The position numbers and the translations under genes are program-made. From the NCBI GenBank assembly GCA_024636835.1, contig JAGXGH010000047.1, positions 19,457 through 83,456 on the forward strand: a stretch of 64,000 nt of DNA. The letters are read 5' to 3'. Below the pieces are notes generated by a model, which saw only the letters and a list, made by a program, of their open reading frames with translations, had not been told where the DNA came from and searched no databases. Positions 26,065 through 34,854 of the stretch are shown here, one piece after another. Position 1 is the first letter of the stretch, and every line of letters starts with the position of its first letter. The stretch is from Verrucomicrobiales bacterium. Its GTDB lineage: Bacteria; Verrucomicrobiota; Verrucomicrobiia; Verrucomicrobiales; SLCJ01.

Positions 26065-27396
26065 ATGCCAGCAGATCCAACGCTTCAAAATCAAACAGCT
26101 GATCCCGCAGCCATTGTTGAAGTTCCAGTTGAAAAGAACACAACTTCTAAGCGGTCTTTTTTCCGCCTCGTACTCCTTACTACGGTCGTCCTGCTCATTA
26201 TCGGTCTAGGATGGGTGAACCTGCGCCTTTATGCTGTGCCCAAAGGCGCTGCCTCGGGCGGGGACTTCGCCGAGGATGCCGTGGCCCAACTCACCAACAT
26301 CGGTCGCCGGTTGCGGGCAGGCGAGGGCGAGGACATGCAGCGTATTTTCCCGGAAGGATGGTTCTTTAGCCATGCGCTTTACGGCTTCGCGTGGGTGAAC
26401 GTGGGTCTGCAGACGCCGTCTAACGACCTCAAACGACGAGCCATCAACGAAGTGCGCTGGGTTCTGCAGCGCATGGATACGCTACAGGGCATCGAGCCAT
26501 TCACCGAGAATACGCAAGTGGAGCATGGTGTATTTTACCTCGGTTGGAAAAACCGCCTGCTAGGTGGATTACTTACACTGCAACCAGTGCGGATGATCGA
26601 AGAAGCGACAACGTTCCATCGCCAGAGCGAACAACTTGCGGCGGCGTTTCGCACTACGCCAACACGCCACCTCGACGCATATCCTGGACAAGCCTGGCCG
26701 TGTGACAATGTGATGGCGCTGGCGTCGCTACGCATTCATGATGAACTTTACGGCCCGCAGTATGGCGACGTCATCGACTCTTGGTTGAGCTTCACCCAAG
26801 AACATCTCGATCCCGAGACTGGGCTCGTCGTTCATAAGATCGACGGACACAGCGGAACGACGCTCATCGCGCCGCGTGCCTCCACCCAGGTTTACATTCT
26901 CTCGATGCTGCCGGAACTGAGCCCTGAGTTCGCCCGTGACCAGTATGCACGATTCCGTAGCCTCTTTGTGCAGGACTGGCTCGGCTACCTTCCGGTGCGC
27001 GAATACCCGAAAGGAAAATACGGTTCCGGAGATGTGGACACCGGTCCGCTGATCTTCGGCATCAGCCCCTCGGCCACCGTGGTTTCCATCGCAGCGGCTC
27101 GAGCAAACGGCGACTTTGAACTGGCCGAACGCTCGATCATTTTGAGTGAAACCGTTGGCGTGCCGTGGACGGCGGATGGGGAGAAATCCTTCGGTTTTGG
27201 AGCCGTCGTCGTGGCGGATGCTTTTCTCGTCTGGGGCAAGACGCTCGTGTCGTGGACGCCCACAACAGAAGTTTCATTTCCACCTACCACAAGTGTCTGG
27301 TGGCGATTGAGACTGCACGGGATATCCTTGTTGATAGTTGCCCTTGTCATCCTCATCGTTCGCAAAACCTTCCGTCCACGGAAGAAAGTGATTTAG
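26065..27396 (+). CDS. Membrane-anchored protein with an alpha/alpha-barrel-like domain
   Basis: The 443-residue protein has a membrane helix at residues 32-50 (LVLLTTVVLLIIGLGWV) and another at the C-terminus (about 416-433, ISLLIVALVILIVRK) followed by a basic tail. The large domain between them lies outside the cytoplasm. It has repeated helical segments and motifs such as FPEGWFFSHALYGFAWVNVG, YPGQAWPCDNVMALASLR and GPLIFGISPSATVVSIAAAR. The layout recalls (alpha/alpha)6-barrel proteins of the linalool dehydratase/isomerase-like group, but that is a weak guess. No signal of operon membership is visible. Function is unknown. Confidence 0.55.
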   Translation: MPADPTLQNQTADPAAIVEVPVEKNTTSKRSFFRLVLLTTVVLLIIGLGWVNLRLYAVPKGAASGGDFAEDAVAQLTNIGRRLRAGEGEDMQRIFPEGWFFSHALYGFAWVNVGLQTPSNDLKRRAINEVRWVLQRMDTLQGIEPFTENTQVEHGVFYLGWKNRLLGGLLTLQPVRMIEEATTFHRQSEQLAAAFRTTPTRHLDAYPGQAWPCDNVMALASLRIHDELYGPQYGDVIDSWLSFTQEHLDPETGLVVHKIDGHSGTTLIAPRASTQVYILSMLPELSPEFARDQYARFRSLFVQDWLGYLPVREYPKGKYGSGDVDTGPLIFGISPSATVVSIAAARANGDFELAERSIILSETVGVPWTADGEKSFGFGAVVVADAFLVWGKTLVSWTPTTEVSFPPTTSVWWRLRLHGISLLIVALVILIVRKTFRPRKKVI

Positions 27397-27685
27397 GGAT
27401 TGGTGCCAGGCGACGAAAATCAAAAAAAAGCGCTTTTTCGCAGCAAACATCCCCCTCGCGCCTCACATAGTTTGGGCAGTCGCTCGCTGCGCTCCTGTCA
27501 ATAACCTCCAGTCTTTGTCACAATCTTTGCTCCCCTTCGCAGCGAAGGTAAGAATCCTCATTGATTAAGCGGTGTAAGATTGTCGTCCCGAGCTACGAAT
27601 CTGTTTCATAAGAAAGCGTCGGTCATTCCAATTTTACCGAGCCGCGCAACGCTCGTGCGAATTTCCTACACCTGTGCCTTCATCC

Positions 27686-27970
27686 ATGAAACGATTCCTT
27701 ATCATTCTCTCCGTCGTCCTGGCATTGATCGCCGGGGGCACACTGTACTATTTCGTTGGAAAGCGCTATGAGGTGGTGATCAGACAGGATCAAATTGACA
27801 CCGCGTTGTCTGAGCGTTTTCCTGCATCGAAGAAGTATCTGGACAAGGTCACCGAAATTGCCTCTGAGGCGGCGAAGGAATTCGATGAAACGAAAGTGGT
27901 TTACAAGCTTGAGACGAAGGGTGCGAAAACCACCGGCAAAGCTCCTTCTCAAGGACTTCGAGTTTCGTGA
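27686..27970 (+). CDS. Small membrane-anchored protein, DUF1439/YceB-like, probably frameshifted
   Basis: The 94-residue reading starts at ATG 27686 with a signal anchor (MKRFLIILSVVLALIAGGTL). It continues with VVIRQDQIDTALSERFPASK, like the first conserved helix of DUF1439 lipoproteins such as YceB, whose mature domain binds lipid-like ligands. It then ends in KAPSQGLRVS. If one base near 27943 is skipped, the reading becomes KLLLKDFEFRDQSIFVTMGI and stops at 28001, a far more protein-like ending. I therefore suspect a one-base frameshift, real or from sequencing. Either way the protein is shorter than a typical YceB. The BNR-4 gene follows closely. Confidence 0.5.
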   Translation: MKRFLIILSVVLALIAGGTLYYFVGKRYEVVIRQDQIDTALSERFPASKKYLDKVTEIASEAAKEFDETKVVYKLETKGAKTTGKAPSQGLRVS

Positions 27971-28048
27971 TCAATCCATTTTCGTCACCATGGGAATCTA
28001 GAAACACAGGGCAAGCTGATGTTCGGAATCCGAAAACTAACAAACACT

Positions 28049-29410
28049 ATGATCTCACTAACAACCAAATGCGCAGCGATTTTTGTGATACTCACGGGTA
28101 CGGTGAATTTTGCATTCGCCGCGGATAAGGCGGAATCGGAGTTAAAGGTGGAAAAGGTCATGGAGATTGCCGAGGTGCCGGCGGGCTTTCGCGTTGGCTT
28201 TTGCCTGCTGACCACTCAAGAGATTCAGTATGTTGCCTATTACGATGCACAGCGCCGTATGACGATTGCCTTGCGAGCACTTGATTCAGACAAATGGCAA
28301 TACCAGGTCCTACCGTCGGAGGTTGGCTGGGATTCGCATAACTACATCACAATGGCGGTAGATGATGACGGTCATTTGCATGTGTCTGGGAATATGCACG
28401 CTGAGCCGCTGATCTATTTTCGCACGGAGAAGCCGGGGGATATTTCGACACTGAAGGGGGTTCCCATGACCGGTGAGAATGAGCAGCGGTGCACCTACCC
28501 AAAATTCATGCGTGATGGTAGCAACAGATTACTCTTTCACTACCGTGACGGCGGGAGCGGTGATGGGAATGAGATCTATAATGTTTATGATCTGAAGACG
28601 AAGATGTGGAAGCGTCTCTTGGACAAGCCGCTTACGGACGGACAAGGTAAAATGAACGCCTACATGCAAGGACCCTCGCGCGGACCGGATGGCTGGTTTC
28701 ATCTCGTCTGGGTTTGGCGCGATACTCCGGACTGTGCCACAAATCACCATCTCTCTCATGCCAGAAGCAAAGACTTGATCCATTGGGAATCCGTCTTTGG
28801 AGAGAGCGTTGAATTGCCACTGACACTCGACGAGAACAAACTGTGGGTCGATCCCGTTCCAAGTGGAGGCGGCATGATCAACGGTGGTCAGAAGTTGAAT
28901 TTTGACTCGGAGAGCCGGCCGATCATCACCTACCACAAGTCCGACGCTGACGGCAACATGCAGATTTACGCAGCCCGCCCTGAAGATGGAGAATGGACGA
29001 TTCACAAGCTAACTGACTGGAGTGAGCCGGTAAAGTTTAGCGGTGGCGGAACGATGGGCTTCATTGGTATCACGATCAGTGGGCTAAGCCGGGCAGAAGC
29101 TGGAACTCTTACCATGACCTATCGGCACCGTGATTATGGAAGTGGTCGACTGGTGATTGACGAGAAGACAATGCGTCCGGTGAAGAAAGAGATCAAGGTC
29201 GTGCCGGAGTATCCTGAAGAACTCAATACTCTACAAAGTGATTTCGAGGGCATGGAAATCCGGCGAGCCGGTGACATCGGTGATTCTCATAACGACGCGG
29301 TGAGTTACATCCTTCAGTGGGAGACATTGGGGGCGAACCGCGATCGTCCTCGGCAGCCACCCTTGCCGGAACCGAGTAAATTAAGGCTCTACAAACTCAC
29401 GCCAAGGTAA
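28049..29410 (+). CDS. Secreted BNR-4 repeat protein, possible polysaccharide lyase or hydrolase
   Basis: From the ATG at 28049 the protein has 453 residues with a signal peptide (MISLTTKCAAIFVILTGTVN, cleavage near FAFAA). An in-frame ATG at 28019 adds ten residues. The mature part is a seven-bladed-propeller type BNR-4 domain: SEVGWDSHNYITMAVDDDGH, LHVSGNMH, TYPKFMRDGSNRLLFHYRDG, GWFHLVWVWRDTPDCATNHH, LSYARSKD-like and PIITYHKSDADGN. It ends IGDSHNDAVSYILQWETLG. BNR-4 proteins include ulvan-lyase-like enzymes and uncharacterised glycan-active proteins; conserved His, Tyr and Arg residues are compatible with that. The neighbour is a sulfatase, which suggests use of a sulfated polysaccharide, an inference from context only. 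Confidence 0.75.
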   Translation: MISLTTKCAAIFVILTGTVNFAFAADKAESELKVEKVMEIAEVPAGFRVGFCLLTTQEIQYVAYYDAQRRMTIALRALDSDKWQYQVLPSEVGWDSHNYITMAVDDDGHLHVSGNMHAEPLIYFRTEKPGDISTLKGVPMTGENEQRCTYPKFMRDGSNRLLFHYRDGGSGDGNEIYNVYDLKTKMWKRLLDKPLTDGQGKMNAYMQGPSRGPDGWFHLVWVWRDTPDCATNHHLSHARSKDLIHWESVFGESVELPLTLDENKLWVDPVPSGGGMINGGQKLNFDSESRPIITYHKSDADGNMQIYAARPEDGEWTIHKLTDWSEPVKFSGGGTMGFIGITISGLSRAEAGTLTMTYRHRDYGSGRLVIDEKTMRPVKKEIKVVPEYPEELNTLQSDFEGMEIRRAGDIGDSHNDAVSYILQWETLGANRDRPRQPPLPEPSKLRLYKLTPR

Positions 29411-29506
29411 TGGGCAAGACAATAATGTGGTGCTGATGCCAGTAGCCTGTGAACAAAGATTCCGTTAGAGCAATTCTCCTAGAAAAGCTCATAACAAATC
29501 TTGGTG

Positions 29507-31045
29507 TCAGAATTTTACCCCCGTGAGTTTCGCCCACGCTATCCATTGCTTGGTCATCTGCTCGACCTTTTCTGGATGATCCGTTGCGACATTGGTGGCT
29601 TCGGTGCGGTCGACAGCCATATGGAAAAGCTCCCATCCTTTTTTAGGGTTTTCCCAAACCAACTTCCAGTCTCCATCGCGCACGGCACGTTTACCGGCCC
29701 AGAACCAGAACAAGGGTTTGGTTCGCTCGATGCTTTCCGCTTCACCTGTCAACACAGGAAGTAGGCTGATACCCTCAGCTTGGATCAATGGTTTTTCATC
29801 GTTCATTTCCGGATAGCTGCCACCTGCCGCATCGAGAAAAGTCGGCATGAAATCGATGATGTGTCCGACCTGATCCGTGCGTGATCCTGCTTTGATTTTA
29901 CCTGGCCAGCGAATCACCAAAGGAGATGCCACTCCGCCTTCATGGGTGTGCGCTTTGTAGCGTGCGAATGGCGTGTTCTGGGCATACGCCCAGTTCGGCC
30001 CGACGTGGCTATACCATTCCTTAGGTCCGGGGCGGTGTTCGGTATTTCCTGCGCCTCCGGGAGTTTCGGCACAGGCGCCGTTGTCCGAGATGAACATGAT
30101 CATCGTGTTGTCGGCGATCTTTAGTTCATCGAGAGTTGCCAACACCCGACCAATGTTTTGATCCATGTTGTCGACCATCGCTGCGTAGGTTTCCATTCGC
30201 AGGTTTTCCCATTCCGTGTCAGGATTTTTGCCTTCGGAAAAGGGTTGATTGTTCGGGTTCGGTCCAGGTTCTGGAAAGATCTTTGGATCAATTAACCCCA
30301 TCTCTACCTGGCGCTCATAGCGCGATTTACGCAGTGCATCCCAGCCCGCTGAATATTTTCCTTTGTATTTTGCGATGTCCTCCGGCTTGGCGTGGAGCGG
30401 ATAATGCGGTGCTGTATAAGGCAGGTAATGGAAAAACGGTTTCCCAGTAGCGCTTTGCTTTTTGATCGTCTCAATCGCGTGATCGGTGAACGCATCCGTG
30501 GTGTAAAAGTCTTCCGGAAATTGGGTAATGCGTTTGTCGTCTTGTCCGAAAAAACGCACCTTGCCGCCTTTGAATTGGGGATCTGCGAGGGCGGGGTTAA
30601 AAAAATTACAGCACCCATCCCAAAGTCCGTAACTCTCATCAAATCCACGGTCAAACGGGCGATGTGGCGCGCGCGATCCATTGTGCCACTTGCCGCTTAG
30701 TCCCGTTTGATAACCAGCCAACTTCAGCGCTTCTCCAAGCGTTAGCATATTGTCATCGAGTAACTCGATGCCGCGCCCGCCCTTTCGTGGATAGAGCCCG
30801 GTGAGCAAACTGGCTCGTGTCGTGGTGCATTTCGCGTTGTTGTAAAAATTGGTGAACTGCATCCCCTCGCGACAAATCCGGTCAATGTTCGGCGTCGCAA
30901 TTTCACTGCCGTAACAGCCGATATCCGACCACCCCATATCATCCGCCATAATCAGAATGATATTGGGTCGGTTTTCTCCGCTCGCGATCAGCGTGACAAC
31001 GAAAAATAAAGCGAAGGCGATAAGGCGTTTCATATTCACTGACAT
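29507..31045 (-). CDS. Secreted sulfatase (arylsulfatase family, S1)
   Basis: The 512-residue protein has a signal peptide (residues 1-23, cleavage near IASGE) and the sulfatase fold. RPNIILIMADDMGWSDIGCY holds the two metal-binding Asp. AKCTTTRASLLTG is the formylglycine site with catalytic Cys near residue 73 and the conserved Arg. Also visible are GKWHNG, HYPLHA and FISDNGACAETPG with the second metal site, then DWKLVWE near the end. The activation motif is C-T-T-T-R where C-x-P-x-R is usual. Such enzymes remove sulfate esters from glycans; marine Verrucomicrobia encode many. It converges on the BNR-4 gene, ending 96 bases from it. Confidence 0.93.
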   Translation of the reverse strand: MSVNMKRLIAFALFFVVTLIASGENRPNIILIMADDMGWSDIGCYGSEIATPNIDRICREGMQFTNFYNNAKCTTTRASLLTGLYPRKGGRGIELLDDNMLTLGEALKLAGYQTGLSGKWHNGSRAPHRPFDRGFDESYGLWDGCCNFFNPALADPQFKGGKVRFFGQDDKRITQFPEDFYTTDAFTDHAIETIKKQSATGKPFFHYLPYTAPHYPLHAKPEDIAKYKGKYSAGWDALRKSRYERQVEMGLIDPKIFPEPGPNPNNQPFSEGKNPDTEWENLRMETYAAMVDNMDQNIGRVLATLDELKIADNTMIMFISDNGACAETPGGAGNTEHRPGPKEWYSHVGPNWAYAQNTPFARYKAHTHEGGVASPLVIRWPGKIKAGSRTDQVGHIIDFMPTFLDAAGGSYPEMNDEKPLIQAEGISLLPVLTGEAESIERTKPLFWFWAGKRAVRDGDWKLVWENPKKGWELFHMAVDRTEATNVATDHPEKVEQMTKQWIAWAKLTGVKF

Positions 31046-31344
31046 TAGCGAGTGCTCCAGGAAGAGAAAACACCAAAATCGCCGCGATAACAGTAAGAAA
31101 AAGCCGCGGCTTCCATGGTATTCACGGATAGGGAATCACGGTGAGTCGCATAGACATCCTGTCACTGTCGATGGGCATCTTGAAGATGTGCACAGGCGCG
31201 GTGCCGGTGTCGAGTAGGGGTAGCCACTCCAGTGGGTAAATCTCAGCAATGAATTTATCCGTGGGTTGACTTGGAAACAATTTAGCGGACTCCGCGGACT
31301 GACTATTTTTGCTAATCAACCAAAGCAGGAGAAACCAATCCAGT
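31046..31344. other. Intergenic region, possible gene remnant on the minus strand
   Basis: This region of about 300 bases between the sulfatase and the PEP-CTERM gene has a minus-strand open frame (31122-31319, 65 residues). It includes PSQPTDKFIAEIYPLEWLPL and ends SMRLTVIPYP, which reads like real protein. It has no good start and no family I recognise, so it may be the tail of a decayed gene. Confidence 0.35.
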
Positions 31345-31875
31345 CTATCGTCTCCGTCGGAAGAATAGACTGGTTCCTACCAGCAGCAGGAGCGTGGCGC
31401 TAGGTTCGGGCACTTTGGCTACTTGTTGAGTATCGGATAGGCGTACACCATTTGCATCAGCAAGGAAGACGTTTCCCTGAAAGGTTCCCACTGCTGTCGG
31501 GTTGAAGCCTAGAGTCGCAGAAAGGTTCCAAGTTCCCGCCTTGATTACGACTGTGTTACCTGTTGTTACAGCGATGTCACTTAATCGAAAGTAGCCGTCA
31601 TTGGCGGTCACCGCGCCGAAGTTGAATTGTGTATTATCATATAGCGAAAGGAAAGTCGTCGCCGTCACTGTCCCTCCATTGACCACATAGTTTAGTGCCG
31701 GAGTCGCGGTGCTGAAATCACGAGTCCCATCACCGATTACCCATTCGTCAAAAACCAATAAGGCTACATTCCCATCGCCGGTCACGTTAAAAGTGATGTC
31801 TTCGTTCAGCTCGGCCACACCTGTGCCGACAATAGGGTCGCCGGTAATGATAAAGGCGGCATGAGATGCCGACAA
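31345..31875 (-). CDS. PEP-CTERM sorting-domain protein, 5' end out of frame with its ATG
   Basis: The 176-residue reading (from a TTG at 31875) ends in a full PEP-CTERM signal: KVPEPSATLLLLVGTSL and FFRRRR. Upstream of the TTG the same frame continues as EVISLLTISLLALSASHAAF, an excellent signal peptide, but it has no usable ATG or GTG. An ATG at 31911-31913 lies exactly one frame off (MKSFLF...). So either an ATT start at about 31905 is used or a one-base frameshift has broken the start. The body is Gly/Thr-rich with beta character (TGDGNVALLVFDEWVIGDGT). As a PEP-CTERM protein it should be exported and anchored by exosortase. Confidence 0.75.
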   Translation of the reverse strand: MSASHAAFIITGDPIVGTGVAELNEDITFNVTGDGNVALLVFDEWVIGDGTRDFSTATPALNYVVNGGTVTATTFLSLYDNTQFNFGAVTANDGYFRLSDIAVTTGNTVVIKAGTWNLSATLGFNPTAVGTFQGNVFLADANGVRLSDTQQVAKVPEPSATLLLLVGTSLFFRRRR

Positions 31876-31969
31876 GGCGAGTAAGGAAATAGTGAGAAGA
31901 GAAATGACTTCATTTGGATGATCAAAACTCTATATGCTGCCCGACGTGTCCGTCAATCAATAATTGATA

Positions 31970-32112
31970 ACAAATCAAGGTGCGGGATGGATCTGACGCG
32001 TCGCGTAGAACCGCTGCGCGGCACGCGATTGAAAAGTGGATAATTAATCTTCGTATTGATCGTGGGCTCGTTGTGCGTGGCGAATAGTCATCTTTTCATT
32101 CGAAACTTCTAT
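31970..32112. repeat. Dispersed repeat family (136-bp type), copy D
   Basis: It starts CAAATCAAGGTGCGGGATGG, contains ATCTGACGCGTCGCGTAGAA and CCGCTGCGCGGCACGCGATT, and ends with GGCGAATAGTCATCTTTTCA and TTCGAAAC. It lies in the same orientation as the copy at 34787 but is more diverged at both ends. Confidence 0.85.
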
Positions 32113-32273
32113 GATGGTGTAGAAAACTGCTGCTACTCGTATCCACTGAGTGTTATGGCTCGACAATCAGAGATTTTCGGACGCTTAAAAATTTATTTTA
32201 GCCTGACCGCAACTTTTCAGAGTTTATTGGGTTGTTTAAGGTTGCCGCGCGATACAGCCCGGCATCCAAACAC

Positions 32274-32612
32274 ATGAAAACTAAATCGTTAATCGCTGTC
32301 GCTGGGATACTTGCCCTGATGGGTGTCTCTTATGCGGAAGAGGGTGCAAAGAAACCCAAAAAAGACAAGGTAGTCGCTCCTGAAATGCTCGCCAAATACG
32401 ACAAAAACCAAGACGGCAAACTCAGTAAAGAAGAGCGTGCTGAGATGAAAAAGGATAAGAAAAAGGACCCGGCGAGCAAGCCAAAGTGTGATAAAAAGTC
32501 TAAAGTAATCTCACCTGAGATCCTTGCCAAATACGACAAGGACCAAGACGGCAAGCTCAGTAAAGATGAGCGTAAGGAGATGAAAAAAGACCAGCCGAAA
32601 AAAGAGAAATAG
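32274..32612 (+). CDS. Small secreted EF-hand protein
   Basis: From the ATG at 32274 the product has 112 residues: a signal peptide (MKTKSLIAVAGILALMGVSY, cleavage near YA-EE) and a lysine-rich mature part with two EF-hand loops, DKNQDGKLSKEE and DKDQDGKLSKDE. Each loop is preceded by MLAKY or ILAKY. The loop residues D-x-N/D-x-D-G-x-L-x-x-E/D fit calcium binding. The two halves are an internal duplication of about 45 residues. Similar short calcium-binding secreted proteins are frequent in Verrucomicrobia and Planctomycetes. A good terminator follows 45 bases after the stop. An in-frame start at 32232 would hide the signal peptide. Confidence 0.88.
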   Translation: MKTKSLIAVAGILALMGVSYAEEGAKKPKKDKVVAPEMLAKYDKNQDGKLSKEERAEMKKDKKKDPASKPKCDKKSKVISPEILAKYDKDQDGKLSKDERKEMKKDQPKKEK

Positions 32613-32656
32613 CCTCCTGCTCACCTATCGGATCTGCGATATTTGCGGATATTCAG

Positions 32657-32691
32657 GCAGTCACTCCTTACGGGGTGAATGCTTTTTTTTT
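32657..32691 (+). terminator. Rho-independent terminator after the EF-hand gene
   Basis: The stem GCAGTCACTCC/GGGGTGAATGC with a TTAC loop (about 32658-32682) has one mismatch and one G-T pair and is followed by eight or nine T. It ends transcription of the EF-hand gene before the TetR-like gene. Confidence 0.85.
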
Positions 32692-32718
32692 GGGCTTATA
32701 GTGAGATTCAGCTTCTTA

Positions 32719-32765
32719 TATACCGCTTTCGAGAAAAAATATAAGTATTCGCCGCGAACAAGACA
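32719..32765. repeat. Dispersed repeat family, end fragment G (inverted orientation)
   Basis: TATACCGCTTTCGAGAAAAA and GTATTCGCCGCGAACAAGA match one end of the dispersed repeat as seen at 20066-20115. Only this end is present. It lies immediately before the TetR-like gene, in inverted orientation relative to the copy that ends the following kinase gene. Confidence 0.6.
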
Positions 32766-32780
32766 TGACCTGGCTATCCA

Positions 32781-33473
32781 ATGCGGCGAGGTGAATCCGG
32801 GCGGCGTATTGTCACCGTGGCTACAAAATCATCATCCAAGAAAAAGAAGGCATCGAAACTGTCCATCACAGATGCTTATTGGGAGTATCTGCTGGAGCAC
32901 GGCTCACCGCCGGCGAGTGTCTTCAAGTTCTGTAAGGAGCATGGAATCACGGAACGGGAATTCTACAGCGAACACGGGTCGTTTGAATCGATTGAGGCCG
33001 ATTTTTGGCAACAAACGGTAGAGGAGACTCTGGAGACTATGAAAGCGGACAAAGACGCTGAGCTCTATGATTCGCGTCAGCTTTTGCTCGCATTTTATTA
33101 CACTTATTTTGAGCAGGCGCTCGATCACCGCTCGCGGTTTCTTCTTCGGTTTCCGTCATTGAAGGCTATGGGCTCGTCTCAATTGAAAGGCTTCCGTCAT
33201 GCGTTCAAAGAATTCGCTGCATCGCTGATGGAGAAGGCGCGCGACGAAGAAGTGGTGACCGATATAAAACGTCTCAATGATTTGCAGGAAAGGGGGCTCT
33301 ACCCGCAATTCCGGTTTCTCATCGACTTCTACGTGAAGGATAGTAGTCGTGGGTTTGAAGACACGGATGCGCTGATTGAAAAGTCGGTCCGCTTCTTCTT
33401 TGATACTGCTCGTCTGCCGGCATTCGAATCAACGGTGGATCTTTTTCGCTTCCTGCTTCCACGCCTTCGATAG
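32781..33473 (+). CDS. TetR-like protein paired with an ABC1 kinase gene
   Basis: The 230-residue protein has a lysine-rich start and an N-terminal helix-turn-helix-like part (ITDAYWEYLLEHGSPPASVF, KFCKEHGITEREFYSEHG) that follows the TetR pattern in a diverged form. An all-helical C-terminal ligand domain follows, ending RFFFDTARLPAFESTVDLFR. A GTG at 32817 is an alternative start closer to the conserved part. The next gene encodes an ABC1/UbiB-type kinase, 22 bases downstream. As far as I know, this pair recurs in Bacteroidetes and related groups, so the two probably work together. Whether it binds DNA is open, since the recognition helix is unusual. Confidence 0.7.
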   Translation: MRRGESGRRIVTVATKSSSKKKKASKLSITDAYWEYLLEHGSPPASVFKFCKEHGITEREFYSEHGSFESIEADFWQQTVEETLETMKADKDAELYDSRQLLLAFYYTYFEQALDHRSRFLLRFPSLKAMGSSQLKGFRHAFKEFAASLMEKARDEEVVTDIKRLNDLQERGLYPQFRFLIDFYVKDSSRGFEDTDALIEKSVRFFFDTARLPAFESTVDLFRFLLPRLR

Positions 33474-33495
33474 TCCTGTTTTACCCACCCGCGAT

Positions 33496-34854
33496 ATGGA
33501 TGGACAACGATCGATTCCCAAGCACAAGATCACACGTGCCGCATCACTCGCCGCGACTGGTGCGAAAGTCGGTGCCAACTATCTTCGCCATCTCGGTAAG
33601 AGAAAGTTCGGCTCGTTAGACAACGATGATCTGTTCCACGAACAAACCGCAAAAGCGACCTACGATGTGTTTAGTAAGTTGAAGGGTGGGCCGCTCAAGG
33701 TTGCGCAAATGTTGAGTCTCGATTCGCAACTGCTTCCCCAAAGTTACATCGATCAATTCTCCAAAGCGCAATACACCGCGCCACCGCTTTCCTATCCTCT
33801 GGTCGTGCGTACCTTCCGTCGTGAGTTTGGAAAATCTCCGACGGAAATTTTCGACACATTTACCCAGCAAGCGGTCGCCGGGGCATCGATTGGCCAGGTT
33901 CACAAGGCGACGCTCGACGGCAAGACTTATGCGGTGAAAGTTCAATATCCAGGCGTTGCCGACAGTCTTGATTCGGATCTTCGCATGATAAAACCCATCG
34001 CCCTCCGACTGTTTAAGTTGGATGCGGCGACGCTCGATCCCTACATTACCGAGGTTCGAGAACGCTTGATCGAGGAAACGAATTACCGCCTGGAACTTCA
34101 GCGCTCTCAGGATATTGCGCAGGCGTGCAGTGGCTTGGAGAATATACGGTTTCCTAGCTACTATCCGGAGTTGAGTTCCGAGCGTATTCTCACCATGGAT
34201 TGGGTGGATGGGATGCACCTTGATCAGTTTGCAAACAGCGGAGCGAGCCAGGACGATCGGGACAGAGTGGGTCAGCTGCTGTGGGATTTTTACCACTTCC
34301 AAGTCCACGAGTTGGGCACCTTTCATGCCGATCCACATCCGGGGAACTTTATCGTTTCGGATGGTGAGCTTTGGGTTCTCGACTTCGGTTGTGTGAAAAG
34401 CATCCAACAGGAGTTCTACCGCGACTACTTCGCTCTGATGGATCCCAACCGGGTTGCGAAAGATGATGATCTGGATGGCCTGTTGCGTGATCTGGGCGTT
34501 TTTGTGGCGAATGACAACGAGCAAACACTCGCCAAACTACGTCCGCTCTTCCGTGAGTCTGTTGAACTTCTCGCCCGACCATTTCACCGAGGTGAATTCG
34601 ATTTTGGGGATGAAAGTTATCTGAACGAAATCCGCGATTTCGGTGAGAGGGCACGACTCGATAAAGAATTACAAGCCATGCAGAAGGGGCGGGGAAATGC
34701 AGAAAGTCTCTACATCAACCGCGCCTACTTCGGGCTCTACAATTTGGCGGGGTCGTTGAAGGCAAGGTTACGCACCGCGCTTCCGGATACCAAATCTTGG
34801 TATGGATCTGACGCGTCGCGTAAAACCGCTGCGCGGCACGCGATTGACAAGTAG
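33496..34854 (+). CDS. ABC1/AarF/UbiB family protein kinase-like protein with a repeat-derived C-terminus
   Basis: From the ATG at 33496 the product has 452 residues. It shows the UbiB-family pattern: the KxGQ-like N-terminal extension GGPLKVAQMLSLDSQLLPQS, the Ala-rich nucleotide loop QAVAGASIGQVHKATLDGKT, YAVKVQYPGV with the conserved Lys, RLIEETNYRLELQRS, the catalytic HADPHPGNFIV and WVLDFGCVKS with the DFG. Such proteins bind ATP and support quinone or lipid metabolism. The last 22 or so residues (from about PDTKSWYGSDASRKT) are encoded by the dispersed repeat at 34787-34922, which also supplies the stop codon. The native end of the protein has been replaced or extended. Confidence 0.9.
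   Translation: MDGQRSIPKHKITRAASLAATGAKVGANYLRHLGKRKFGSLDNDDLFHEQTAKATYDVFSKLKGGPLKVAQMLSLDSQLLPQSYIDQFSKAQYTAPPLSYPLVVRTFRREFGKSPTEIFDTFTQQAVAGASIGQVHKATLDGKTYAVKVQYPGVADSLDSDLRMIKPIALRLFKLDAATLDPYITEVRERLIEETNYRLELQRSQDIAQACSGLENIRFPSYYPELSSERILTMDWVDGMHLDQFANSGASQDDRDRVGQLLWDFYHFQVHELGTFHADPHPGNFIVSDGELWVLDFGCVKSIQQEFYRDYFALMDPNRVAKDDDLDGLLRDLGVFVANDNEQTLAKLRPLFRESVELLARPFHRGEFDFGDESYLNEIRDFGERARLDKELQAMQKGRGNAESLYINRAYFGLYNLAGSLKARLRTALPDTKSWYGSDASRKTAARHAIDK

Noticed and set aside
33616..34524. 302-residue open frame antisense to the ABC1-kinase gene
   Set aside because: It is fully inside the kinase gene, whose catalytic motifs are intact; the antisense product has no recognisable domain.
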